This document shows positions 34,276 through 42,297 of a DNA stretch of 64,000 bases, piece after piece. The notes under the pieces are model-generated. The model saw only the letters and a program-made list of their open reading frames with translations. It was not told the origin of the DNA and searched no databases. Position 1 is the stretch's first letter, and the number at the start of each line of letters is the position of its first letter. The stretch is from Desulfobulbaceae bacterium. Its GTDB lineage: Bacteria; Desulfobacterota; Desulfobulbia; Desulfobulbales; Desulfocapsaceae. A program made the translations under genes and the position numbers. The stretch covers positions 310,001-374,000 of the forward strand of contig WSXV01000001.1 of NCBI GenBank assembly GCA_009773475.1. The letters are read 5' to 3'.

Positions 34276-35313
34276 TTATTGAATTTCGCCGCAGCCGATC
34301 ATCCGGTCCTGGGCATAGAGTACGGCAAATTGACCGGGGGTAATGGCCCGTTGCGGCGTGTCAAAGCGGATTTCCCAACACGTCTCATCGATTTGCCGCA
34401 CCCTGGCATCCGCGCCCTGGTGGCGGTAGCGGATTTTGACCTGATAGCAGTGCTCTGCGTCCGGACCTTCCTGCAGCCACTGGGGATTATGGATAACCAG
34501 CCGGTCATGGTAGAGATCCTCTTCCTTGCCGATGACAACATGATTGCTTTGGGGGTCAAGGGCCACAACATACCAGGGTGTGATATCGGCCAGGCCAAGG
34601 CCGCGTCGCTGGCCGATGGTGTAGTGAAAAAGGCCGTGATGGCTGCCCAGTATCCGCCCGTCCCTGGTGACTATGCTGCCCGACTCTGCCTGGGCAAGGT
34701 GTTCTTTTAAGAACTGTCCCACCGGCATGGAGCCTAAAAAACAGATGTCCTGACTCTCCTGGCCGCGGAATCCGGTCAAGCCGTGTTCTTCCACCAGTTG
34801 ATAGCTTTCCTCTTTGGTCATCTCCCCGAGCGGGAAAAGGCAATGGCGTAACTGTTGCTGATCCAGTCGCGCTAGAAAATAGGATTGATCCTTGGCCGTA
34901 TCGCTGCCCTTGCACAGTTGGAAATGGTCGCCATCTCGCTCAATGCGGGCGTAATGGCCGGTGGCCATGGCGTCCATGCCGCGGGCCAGGATGGCTTTTT
35001 GGAACAGGCCGAATTTGATGGTCTGGTTGCAGAGCATGCAGGGGTTGGGGGTTCGCCCCTGGGCGTATGTTGCGGTGAAGGCGTCGAGGATGGTGCGGGT
35101 GAAGGCAAGGCTTAAGTCGATGACCTCCAGCCCTATCTTAAGCTTTGCGGCAACGGCCCGGACCCGCTCTTCCTGGGCTGCCTGCAGGGCTGGATCGGGG
35201 CCGGTCAATCGCATGAAAAAGCCGTGCACGTCATGGTGCTGCAGGAGGAGCAGGGCGCAGGCGGTGGAATCCACCCCCCCGCTCAAGGCGATACCGATCT
35301 TTCTTTTCTTCAC
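34276..35313 (-). CDS. mnmA: tRNA-specific 2-thiouridylase MnmA
   Basis: A 345-residue ATP-dependent thiolase that makes s2U34 in Lys, Glu and Gln tRNAs. The PP-loop is SGGVDSTAC near residue 11, the two catalytic Cys are in PCMLCNQTIKF and DICFLG, and the C-terminal beta-barrel (GLGLADITPWYVVALDP) binds tRNA. I place the start at a GTG (35313), with AAGGAG directly upstream and 345 residues the usual length. The longer frame from 35418 adds 35 residues of unlikely sequence. It heads the mnmA-mtaB-cinA-(recA) cluster; the gap to mtaB is about 20 bases. Confidence 0.96.
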   Translation of the reverse strand: MKKRKIGIALSGGVDSTACALLLLQHHDVHGFFMRLTGPDPALQAAQEERVRAVAAKLKIGLEVIDLSLAFTRTILDAFTATYAQGRTPNPCMLCNQTIKFGLFQKAILARGMDAMATGHYARIERDGDHFQLCKGSDTAKDQSYFLARLDQQQLRHCLFPLGEMTKEESYQLVEEHGLTGFRGQESQDICFLGSMPVGQFLKEHLAQAESGSIVTRDGRILGSHHGLFHYTIGQRRGLGLADITPWYVVALDPQSNHVVIGKEEDLYHDRLVIHNPQWLQEGPDAEHCYQVKIRYRHQGADARVRQIDETCWEIRFDTPQRAITPGQFAVLYAQDRMIGCGEIQ

Positions 35314-35438
35314 CGAACTCCTTGCATTCCCGCTCTGCGTACAGTAATCAAAATCTAACAAGGCTGAAGGATAAAAACAGGCCATGGGCCGAAGGCATGT
35401 AAATCGGCTACTTCTCACGTTACTCTTCAGTCTTCAGC

Positions 35439-35520
35439 CTAACCCCGATGGACGGGATAAGTGTCTTTCGCAGCTTATTTTCTTGTAAAAAGAACAAGAA
35501 AATAAGCTGTAAGGCACTAA
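35439..35520 (+). repeat. Family 2 hairpin repeat
   Basis: CTAACCCCGATGGACGGGATAAGTG then a hairpin with CAGCTTATTTTCTTG pairing with CAAGAAAATAAGCTG around TAAAAAGAA, ending AAGGCACTAA. At the arm position where other copies have GAT/ATC or GAC/GTC this one has GCT/AGC, so the pair is kept while the bases change. It lies in the leader of the U32 gene, 25 bases before its start. Confidence 0.85.
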
Positions 35521-35545
35521 ACAACCTCATCAATACTACCTTACC

Positions 35546-36823
35546 ATGGATAAAAAAGAAAGCGGCAATGGGGTGTCTCCGGTCATGCCGGAGCTGCTCG
35601 CCCCGGCTGGAACCTTTGAAAAATTGGTGACCGCCATCCATTATGGGGCCGATGCCGTCTACCTGGGCGGCCCGCAGTTCAGTCTGCGGGCCCGTGCCGG
35701 CAACTTCACCCCTGATGCCATGGCCGAGGCCATTAAATATGCCCATGCCCGAGGGGTGAAGGTCTATGTGACCTTGAATATCCTGGCCCATAATCACGAT
35801 CTGGCCGGGCTTGATGCCTATCTGCTTTCATTGAAGGACCTTGCAGCCGATGGCCTGATCATCGCCGATCCCGGTCTTCTTATGCGGGCCCGTCAACTGG
35901 TGCCGGAGCTTGCCGTGCATCTCTCCACCCAGGCCAATGTCACCAATCATGCGGCGGCGGCCTTCTGGCTCGGGCAGGGGGCGTCCCGCCTCAACCTTGC
36001 CCGTGAACTGTCGCTCTCCGAGATCAGCGAGATCAGAAGGCAGGTCGACGGCGAGCTGGAGGTCTTTGTCCATGGTTCCCTTTGCATCTCCTATTCCGGT
36101 CGCTGCATGTTGTCCAATTATATGACCGGCCGGGATGCCAATCAGGGCGACTGCGCCCATCCCTGCCGCTACAGCTATGCCCTCACCGAAGAGAAACGGC
36201 CCGGCCAGTATTTCCCGGTGGAGGAGGACGAGCGCGGCACCTATATCTTCAACTCCAAGGATCTTTGCCTGCTTGAGCGTTTGCCCGAGCTGGTGGCCAG
36301 TGGAGTCAACTCCCTGAAGATTGAAGGGCGGATGAAGTCCATCTTTTATGTGGGCGGAGTGGTGCGCATCTATCGGGCGGCCCTTGATTATCTGGCCGCC
36401 CTGCCGGCCGAGGCCTGGCTTGAGCCGGCCGCCATTGCCCTGCCCGCGATCTTTAAAGCCGAGATTGCCAAGATCGGAACCCGGGGGGCCACCGAGAACT
36501 TTATCGATGAGCGACCTGGCGGCGGCGAGATGATCTATGATGCGTCCCGGGAGCAACAGAATGTGCTGCCGGTGGCGGTGATCAGAGACGCTGGCGAGCA
36601 GCCCCTGGTGGAGGCCAGAAATGTGCTGAAGACAGGTGAAGTGATTGAGTATATGCTGCCGGGTATTGAGGTGATGGCGGTCACGGTGGTGGCCATGCGT
36701 ACTGAAAAGGGAGAAGAGATCATCCGAGCGAATCCGGGAAACAGAGTGTTCTTGACGACGGAACCCTCTTTATCCTTTGGAGCAGTGAATGGAATACTGA
36801 GACGGCAGGACATTGCAGGCTGA
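35546..36823 (+). CDS. Peptidase U32-family protein (RlhA/TrhP type)
   Basis: A 425-residue U32 family protein. The start MPELLAPAGTFEKLVTAIHYGADAVYLGG and the cluster FVHGSLCISYSGRCMLSNYMTGRDANQGDCAHPCRY are diagnostic. Homologues such as TrhP (YegQ) and RlhA are needed for prephenate-dependent RNA hydroxylation (ho5U34 in tRNA or ho5C in 23S rRNA), and the Cys residues probably hold an Fe-S cluster. The C-terminus (about 340-425) has the small U32 barrel domain. TrhP is the more likely assignment by sequence start; this is inference. It stands beside other tRNA modifiers (mnmA, mtaB divergent, truA downstream). Confidence 0.9.
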   Translation: MDKKESGNGVSPVMPELLAPAGTFEKLVTAIHYGADAVYLGGPQFSLRARAGNFTPDAMAEAIKYAHARGVKVYVTLNILAHNHDLAGLDAYLLSLKDLAADGLIIADPGLLMRARQLVPELAVHLSTQANVTNHAAAAFWLGQGASRLNLARELSLSEISEIRRQVDGELEVFVHGSLCISYSGRCMLSNYMTGRDANQGDCAHPCRYSYALTEEKRPGQYFPVEEDERGTYIFNSKDLCLLERLPELVASGVNSLKIEGRMKSIFYVGGVVRIYRAALDYLAALPAEAWLEPAAIALPAIFKAEIAKIGTRGATENFIDERPGGGEMIYDASREQQNVLPVAVIRDAGEQPLVEARNVLKTGEVIEYMLPGIEVMAVTVVAMRTEKGEEIIRANPGNRVFLTTEPSLSFGAVNGILRRQDIAG

Positions 36824-36875
36824 AGATAAATGCCAGGGTTTCTTTATTATCAAGTAAGGGGGAAAAAGAGAACGT

Positions 36876-39083
36876 ATGACATCCATACTCTTAAAAAAAT
36901 TTCGTAACCCTGGAGATTTATGGGGCGGCTTGGCCTCCATGCTGGTGGCTCTGCCGGCGGCCATGGCCTTTGGAGTCACGGTGTATTCGGTCATTGGGCC
37001 GCAATACGCACCATTTGGCGCCCTGGCCGGAATGCTGGGTGCAGCGGCGTTGGGCCTGATTGCGCCCATTTTTGGCGGTACCGATCGGTTGATCAGTGCT
37101 CCCTGCGCGCCGGCTGCCGCTGTTTTGTCAGTCTTTGCCCTTGAGCTGTCGAGTCAGGGGACTTCGGCGGGAAATATTATTTTACTGCTTATTGTACTTG
37201 GCATCTTGACCGGTCTGATCCAGATTCTTCTTGGTTTTCTCGGAACCGGCCGCATGATCAAGTACATTCCCTATACCGTGGTCAGCGGCTATCTCACCGG
37301 GGTCGGCATAATTATCATTAGCGGGCAGATCCGTAATTTTATGGGGGCTGCCGTTGGTTCGCGTTGGTGGCAGGTTGTCATCTCGCCTGAGATGTGGGAT
37401 TGGCGCAGTATTGGTATCGGCTCGGCGACGGTGCTTGGCGCCATGCTGGGGCCCCGCCTGATCAAGAAGGTTCCCGGAACGATCCTGGGTATTGCAGCCG
37501 GAATGGTCGCGTATTTCTCCCTGGCTGCAAATGACCCCACGATGATGATCCTTGCCGACAACAAACTGGTCCTTGGGCCCCTGGGAATTGTGGAGGCAGG
37601 GTATCTGCAAACCCTCACCTCCCGCTGGAATGATTTGGGAGAGCTGAAACTCTCCCAGGTTGGCGCCCTCTTTGGCAATGCCCTGACTTTGGCTGCCCTG
37701 CTCTCCATTGATACCCTGAAGACCTGTGTGGTCATGGATCAGAAGACGCGAACCCGTCATGAGCCCAACCGTGAATTGTGTGCCCAGGGGCTTGCCAATG
37801 TCGCTTCGTCGCTAATTTGCGGCATGCCCGGAGCCGGCACCATGGGGGCCTCCATGGTGAATCTCAGCAGTGGCGCCCAAACCAGGCTTTCCGGGGTTAT
37901 GGAAGGGGTGCTGGTGCTGGTGGCGGCGCTGGCGCTCAATTCGGTGATGGCCTGGCTGCCCATTGCCACTTTGGCTGGGATTCTGATTGTCATTGGTCTG
38001 CGTATGATCGATCTCGAACCCCTGAAATTCCTCGAGTCACGGGGGACGGTGTTTGATTTTGCGGTGGTGGCTTCAGTTGTAGTCATCGCCCTTACGGTTG
38101 GCCTGATTGCCGCGTCCGGGGCCGGTGTGGCCATGTCCATTATGCTTTTTGTGCGGGAACAGGTGGGAGGTTCGGTGGTGCGTCACAAGTCCTTTATCCA
38201 TCAGCGTTCATCCACTTGGAACCGGACCGAGGAAGAACGAAGGATTATCGCCCAAAAAGGTGAAGAGGTTGTTATTTTTGAATTGCAGGGGAGTCTTTTC
38301 TTCGGCACCACGTATGAGCTCTATTCCGTCCTGGAGCCTGAGACAAGAAAGCGGAATTACATGATTCTGGATATGCGTCTGGTGCAGTCGGTGGATATTA
38401 CGGCTGCGCATATGCTGATCCAGATCCGGGATATGCTGGCGGCGCGCAACGCTGCCCTGTTGCTCTGCAATGTCCATGAGCAGCTTCCCAATGGACGCAA
38501 TCTGCGAGAATTTTTTGCCCAGGTTGGACTTTCCGAAAGAAGTAACAATATCCTTGAGTTCCCTACCCTTGAAACGGCTATTGAATGGATAGAAGAGGAG
38601 TTGATCGGGGATGTAAAATCCACGGTGGACAAGCAGGTGCTCTTGCATTTACAGGAGATGGAGCTCTTTCACGGACGCAAGGACGACACTCTGGTTGATC
38701 TGGAGGAGCGCATGGAGCAGCTCTCCCGCAAGGCCGGGGAGACGATATACTCCATCGGTGATCCGGGACTGGCCATTTATCTGGTACGGCGCGGTGAGGT
38801 CAGGATCATGGCCCCTGTCGGAGGCAGCCGGCTGTTGCGTCATGTCGCCACCATCGGCAGGGGAGATTTCTTCGGCGGCCTTGCCTTTCTTGATGGCCGG
38901 CCTCGCAGTGATAGCGCCATCGCCTATACCGATACCGACCTGTATGTGCTGAGCCTGGAGAACTTCAATCTCCTGGCCGAAGAACATAAGCGCCTAGCCT
39001 TTGTGCTGACCTTGGCCATTTCCCGCACTCTGGCCCATCGTCTGCGCCAGGCCAATGGCGAACGGGCCTTTCTTAATAAATAA
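36876..39083 (+). CDS. SulP-family anion transporter with STAS and cyclic-nucleotide-binding domains
   Basis: A 735-residue inner-membrane protein. Residues about 10-420 form the SLC26/SulP transport domain with 10-14 helices (PAAMAFGVTVYSVIGP near the start). A STAS domain follows (about 455-575; EEVVIFELQGSLFFGT, LDMRLVQSVDITAAHML) and then a cNMP-binding fold (about 610-725; GETIYSIGDPGLAIYLVRRGEVRIM, GRGDFFGGLAFLDGRPR). SulP carriers move sulfate, bicarbonate or dicarboxylates; sulfate would be fitting for a sulfate reducer, but the substrate cannot be read from sequence. The added C-terminal sensor suggests control by a nucleotide or protein partner. The cNMP cassette has FFGGLAFLDGRPRSDSA, closer to the canonical Arg form than that of the gene at 25786. 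Confidence 0.92.
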   Translation: MTSILLKKFRNPGDLWGGLASMLVALPAAMAFGVTVYSVIGPQYAPFGALAGMLGAAALGLIAPIFGGTDRLISAPCAPAAAVLSVFALELSSQGTSAGNIILLLIVLGILTGLIQILLGFLGTGRMIKYIPYTVVSGYLTGVGIIIISGQIRNFMGAAVGSRWWQVVISPEMWDWRSIGIGSATVLGAMLGPRLIKKVPGTILGIAAGMVAYFSLAANDPTMMILADNKLVLGPLGIVEAGYLQTLTSRWNDLGELKLSQVGALFGNALTLAALLSIDTLKTCVVMDQKTRTRHEPNRELCAQGLANVASSLICGMPGAGTMGASMVNLSSGAQTRLSGVMEGVLVLVAALALNSVMAWLPIATLAGILIVIGLRMIDLEPLKFLESRGTVFDFAVVASVVVIALTVGLIAASGAGVAMSIMLFVREQVGGSVVRHKSFIHQRSSTWNRTEEERRIIAQKGEEVVIFELQGSLFFGTTYELYSVLEPETRKRNYMILDMRLVQSVDITAAHMLIQIRDMLAARNAALLLCNVHEQLPNGRNLREFFAQVGLSERSNNILEFPTLETAIEWIEEELIGDVKSTVDKQVLLHLQEMELFHGRKDDTLVDLEERMEQLSRKAGETIYSIGDPGLAIYLVRRGEVRIMAPVGGSRLLRHVATIGRGDFFGGLAFLDGRPRSDSAIAYTDTDLYVLSLENFNLLAEEHKRLAFVLTLAISRTLAHRLRQANGERAFLNK

Positions 39084-39111
39084 GGATAGTTCAAAAAACA
39101 AAAAAAAATGC

Positions 39112-39157
39112 AGGGGCAGGTTTTTCGTGGCTGGTGCACGGAGCGAAATCTGTCCCC
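39112..39157. repeat. REP-like inverted repeat before truA
   Basis: AGGGGCAGGTTTTT and AAATCTGTCCCCGGTTTTTT form an imperfect hairpin (GGGGCAG with CTGTCCCC), ending in T's, so it could also act as a terminator for the SulP gene. The inner TTTTTCGTGGCTG recurs at about 40018, after truA. Confidence 0.5.
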
Positions 39158-39189
39158 GGTTTTTTAAAATCATCAAGGAGTAACTGACA

Positions 39190-39990
39190 ATGAATACCTA
39201 CCCGAAAAGATTTAAGCTGATCCTGGAATTTGACGGCAGCCGCTACAGCGGTTGGCAGAAACAGGACGATGCGGTAACCCTTCAAGGCACCTTGCTCGAT
39301 GCCGCTGGAAAATTGTTTGGGACGCAAGTGGACGTGCAGGGCAGCGGCCGGACAGATGCCGGGGTGCATGCCCTCCATTATGCCGCCCATCTTGAAGTGC
39401 AGACGGAGCTCTCGCCGCAGGATATCCTGAAGAAGTTGAACGCGGCATTGCCCCAGGATATCGTTATCATCGCCTGCAAACGGGCCGGAGTTCGCTTTCA
39501 TGCAAGGCTGAACTGCATTGGCCGGAGTTATTGCTATCAGGTCGCCAGGCAGAAGACCGCCCTGGCCCGCAATCATGTCTGGCAGGTGACAGCAGCAGTG
39601 GACATGGTGCGGATGCGGGAGGCCGCTGCCCTGCTGGTGGGAATGCATGATTTTTCCTCCTTTACCGATCGTCAGGTGGTCAAAAAGAAATCGCCGCTGG
39701 TTATGATCAATCAATGCCAGGTGGTAACAGCAGGGGATCTGATTCTTTTTCGCATTGTCGGCTCGCATTTCCTCTGGAAGATGGTTCGCCGCATCGTCGG
39801 CGTGCTGATGGCGGTGGGCAAAGGAGAATTAAAGGTGGCGGATCTGAGACGATTCCTGAAGGAGCCAGTGCTGCTCACGCAGTACACCGCCCCAGCCCAG
39901 GGACTTTTCTTTGAACGGGCCTTTTATGATCAGGAAGAGCTGGATAGCTTTCTCGCCACCGATGAGTTGAAGCCGGTGTTTATTCGATAG
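39190..39990 (+). CDS. truA: tRNA pseudouridine synthase TruA
   Basis: A 266-residue synthase that makes pseudouridine 38-40 in the tRNA anticodon arm. The catalytic Asp is D56 in GSGRTDAGVHAL. Other landmarks are LEFDGSRYSGWQKQ, NCIGRSYCYQV, MHDFSSFTDRQ and the C-terminal FLWKMVRRIVGVL. Full length for the family. The ATG follows CAAGGAGTAACTGACA. It adds to the cluster of tRNA-modification genes on this 6-kb stretch. Confidence 0.97.
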   Translation: MNTYPKRFKLILEFDGSRYSGWQKQDDAVTLQGTLLDAAGKLFGTQVDVQGSGRTDAGVHALHYAAHLEVQTELSPQDILKKLNAALPQDIVIIACKRAGVRFHARLNCIGRSYCYQVARQKTALARNHVWQVTAAVDMVRMREAAALLVGMHDFSSFTDRQVVKKKSPLVMINQCQVVTAGDLILFRIVGSHFLWKMVRRIVGVLMAVGKGELKVADLRRFLKEPVLLTQYTAPAQGLFFERAFYDQEELDSFLATDELKPVFIR

Positions 39991-40409
39991 GGCGAGGGTG
40001 TGATTGAGGGGATGGATTTTTTTCGTGGCTGTTGCGTGAATATGGGTCGGTTTCTGCGTTTTTCTTGAATTTAAACAGAAGGAAAAAAGTTTTTTGAGGA
40101 GCCTGCTTTCCGAATTTCGGGATTTCCGGACTCTTTTTTCTGGTTTTCGGGAATTAATTCCTTCTGTTAACAGTGTGGTAATTAGTAGTATGAAGGCAAC
40201 TGACTGATATTGTTTGGTTTTAGTGAATTTTCATGAGGGGCAAGATTGTGGAGCGATTTTTGCTTGAAAAGATGCACTTGATCTGTGCCGAGATAATGCG
40301 GGAGTATTTACTCCGGCGGCTTCCATCATGGTGAGGGGTGGATTGTAATAAGAAAGGAAATGGCGGTAGTCGCCAGACACAACAGAAAAATGCAATAAAG
40401 GGGTAGGGA
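39991..40409. other. Intergenic region upstream of the PEP-CTERM gene
   Basis: A 419-base, AT-rich gap. AACAGAAGGAA (40074-40084) pairs with TTCCTTCTGTT (40158-40168), which would bring together a segment with its own partial repeats (CCGAATTTCGGGATTTCCGG). TGGCGGTAGTCGCCA at about 40361 is a short hairpin close to the start. No ORF with a ribosome site was found. Confidence 0.55.
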
Positions 40410-41015
40410 ATGAAAAAGAAATTATTAGCAGGATTGGCACTTGGGGTGATGATGTTTGGTGTTGTAGGCTTTGCGAGTGCTACTGTTCTGGACTTTGAGG
40501 GATCGGGTGACCCTAGTGGTGCTGAAATTGTTGATGGATACGGTGGGCTTAACTGGAATAATATGTATACTGTAGACTCTACCTACTATCCTGTTTCTGG
40601 TTATGCAAATGGTACTGTTTCAGGTAGCAGGGTTGCCTTAAATTGGTATGCGCAAATGGCAATTACTTCCGCTGCTGCTGATTTTGATTTTATTGGAGCA
40701 TACTTGACCGGAGCATGGAATGATGAGCTGAATATCACCGTCAGTGGTTATGATGATGGAGACTTAAAATTTAGCCAGACTGTTGTTGCAAGCGCGTACA
40801 ACCCAACTTACTTCACTTTCAATTTTACCGATATTGACACACTTGAATTCAGTTCCTTTGGTGGGGTTGATCAAGGATTTGGCGGTGGCGGCACACATTT
40901 TGCCATGGACGATTTTACTTTTAATCAGTCTCAGCCAGTCCCTGAGCCAGCTACCATGCTGCTGTTTGGAACCGGCTTGGCTGGTCTGGTGGGTGCATTA
41001 AGAAGGAAGAAATAA
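40410..41015 (+). CDS. PEP-CTERM sorting-signal exported protein
   Basis: A 201-residue secreted protein. The signal peptide spans about 1-25 (LLAGLALGVMMFGVVGFASA). The mature region (about 26-175) is Gly, Tyr, Thr, Asn and Asp rich with alternating strands, similar to jelly-roll or adhesin-like PEP-CTERM proteins, and lacks Cys. The C-terminus has the tripartite sorting signal: VPEPAT, a hydrophobic helix (MLLFGTGLAGLVGAL) and RRKK. Exosortase/EpsH should process it, but no exosortase gene is in the window. Codon use is more AT-rich than its neighbours. The ATG follows AAAGGGGTAGGGA. It is monocistronic with its own terminator. Confidence 0.92.
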   Translation: MKKKLLAGLALGVMMFGVVGFASATVLDFEGSGDPSGAEIVDGYGGLNWNNMYTVDSTYYPVSGYANGTVSGSRVALNWYAQMAITSAAADFDFIGAYLTGAWNDELNITVSGYDDGDLKFSQTVVASAYNPTYFTFNFTDIDTLEFSSFGGVDQGFGGGGTHFAMDDFTFNQSQPVPEPATMLLFGTGLAGLVGALRRKK

Positions 41016-41092
41016 TTTAAGCACAGGCCGGAGTCTCTATATACCGTTCTGTTTTCATAGTGTCTCGGCTTCATGCCGATCGGCAGTTCAAA

Positions 41093-41122
41093 ATAAGGCG
41101 GAATCCTATGGATACCGCCTTA
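41093..41122 (+). terminator. Terminator-like hairpin after the PEP-CTERM gene
   Basis: ATAAGGCGG pairs with CCGCCTTAT across a 12-base loop, followed by CTGTTTTAT. Confidence 0.7.
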
Positions 41123-41296
41123 TCTGTTTTATGTGCTCACAAAGGGACATCTATCCAAAAATCTGCTTCTTGTCAGTCAGAGGAAAGTTACAGATCTTCA
41201 ATCCTTAGGGGCCGTTAAGAAAGAACTTGGCTGCTTAGACTCATTGAAGAAATATCCTTGCGTGCTCGGTGTCTTGTTGGTTGCTGCGCGTACTTC

Positions 41297-41746
41297 TCAA
41301 GGACTTTTGAGGCTCAGCTCGAATTCTCGGCGCAGTTCTTCCATCCTGTTTCGGTTTTTGCCCAAATCTGAGTAGCCAAGGCGGGACGCGGAACGGACAT
41401 GAATGACTCTGTGCTTGCTGTCCAGCAGGAATTCGCCGTCATCAACAAAGAGGGTGGTACGGAACTCCACCCGCAGGTAGTCAGGCGTAGCCTCGATGAT
41501 CGTCGTATCCTTGCGGCTTGCAAGGGTTTGCTGCAAACGGGAGAATGCGGCCGTCGGATCATCGGTAAACACGAAAGGATTGATTCGCTGCTGCGGATTC
41601 TCCGTCTGGCTTGCAATGCAATTCGGTGATGCCGGACATCTTGTCAACATTCCGTTATTCACCCCAAGATTGGCTGGGGGTGTACCGGCACATCCCAGCA
41701 GTCCAAGCAGTCCAAGCAGTCCCATGGCCATTATGATGCTCCTCAT
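41297..41746 (-). CDS. DUF1499 family lipoprotein
   Basis: A 149-residue predicted lipoprotein. The start MRSIIMAMGLLGLLGLLGCAG has a lipobox with Cys at about 19. The DUF1499 core follows: CPASPNCIASQ, FRTTLFVDDGEFLLD and IHVRSASRLGYSDLGKNRNRMEEL are highly typical. The family function is unknown. An upstream ATG at 41785 would add 13 residues before the signal peptide and is less likely. It follows the DUF202 gene on the same strand. The signal region is encoded by three tandem copies of a 9-base unit (AGCAGTCCA, about 41697-41725). Confidence 0.85.
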   Translation of the reverse strand: MRSIIMAMGLLGLLGLLGCAGTPPANLGVNNGMLTRCPASPNCIASQTENPQQRINPFVFTDDPTAAFSRLQQTLASRKDTTIIEATPDYLRVEFRTTLFVDDGEFLLDSKHRVIHVRSASRLGYSDLGKNRNRMEELRREFELSLKSP

Positions 41747-41801
41747 CTTTGCACAAGTGGTTAAGTTATTCCAACAGACGTTCATGGCAGTTAGGAGGCT
41801 T

Positions 41802-42176
41802 TTACAGGAGTTGATGGAGGCTGAGGTAGATCATAAGAAGAATACCCAGAACCGTAATAATGACGTTGGTGACAACCCCTGTGTTGACCCGGTAGTTCTG
41901 GGGGATTTCCACTGATTTCAGGCTGCGCAGGACGGCATGGTACTGGCTGATGGCGGTGCCGGCGGTGACCGTGCCCAGCAGGATAAAGGCAAGGCCGACC
42001 CAGAAAGAGAGGTTGCGGTGAAAGGGTTCACTCTTCTCCGGCGACAGCATAAAGATAAACAGGCTGAAGCGTTCAATCATGAACCCAAAGGCCATAAGGG
42101 TCAAGCTGGTGCGGGTCCAGGCAAGCAGGGTTCGCTCAGCGGCAAAAAATACGCGGGGATCATTGAGGTCGGACAT
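41802..42176 (-). CDS. DUF202/YidH-family membrane protein
   Basis: A 124-residue inner-membrane protein. It starts MSDLNDPRVFFAAERTLLAWTRTSLTLMAFGFMIERF, the DUF202 signature, and has three helices (about 20-40, 59-79 and 100-122). Its function is unknown. The ATG at 42176 is preferred over 42206, as homologues begin just before the DPRVFFAAERT motif. It is followed on the same strand by the DUF1499 lipoprotein. Confidence 0.85.
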   Translation of the reverse strand: MSDLNDPRVFFAAERTLLAWTRTSLTLMAFGFMIERFSLFIFMLSPEKSEPFHRNLSFWVGLAFILLGTVTAGTAISQYHAVLRSLKSVEIPQNYRVNTGVVTNVIITVLGILLMIYLSLHQLL

Positions 42177-42245
42177 GAATGGTACCGGAGGGATGATTGT
42201 GAACATACTGTTTCAGGCTGAATAACTCCAAGCTGAAGACCTGAG

Positions 42246-42282
42246 ACTGAAGGCCGAGGGATTCTCCCCTTCGGCCTTCAGT
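42246..42282. terminator. Inverted repeat at the end of the multiheme gene
   Basis: ACTGAAGGCCGA pairs with TCGGCCTTCAGT, with further GG/CC pairs inside, 16 bases beyond the stop of the bd-like multiheme gene. No T-run follows on the minus strand, so its action as a terminator is uncertain. Confidence 0.5.
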
Positions 42283-42297
42283 TATTTTCTCTCCTTG

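Noticed and set aside
41133-41375. 80-codon plus-strand ORF before the DUF1499 gene
   Set aside because: Composition is not protein-like, there is no ribosome site, and it overlaps the DUF1499 coding end on the other strand.
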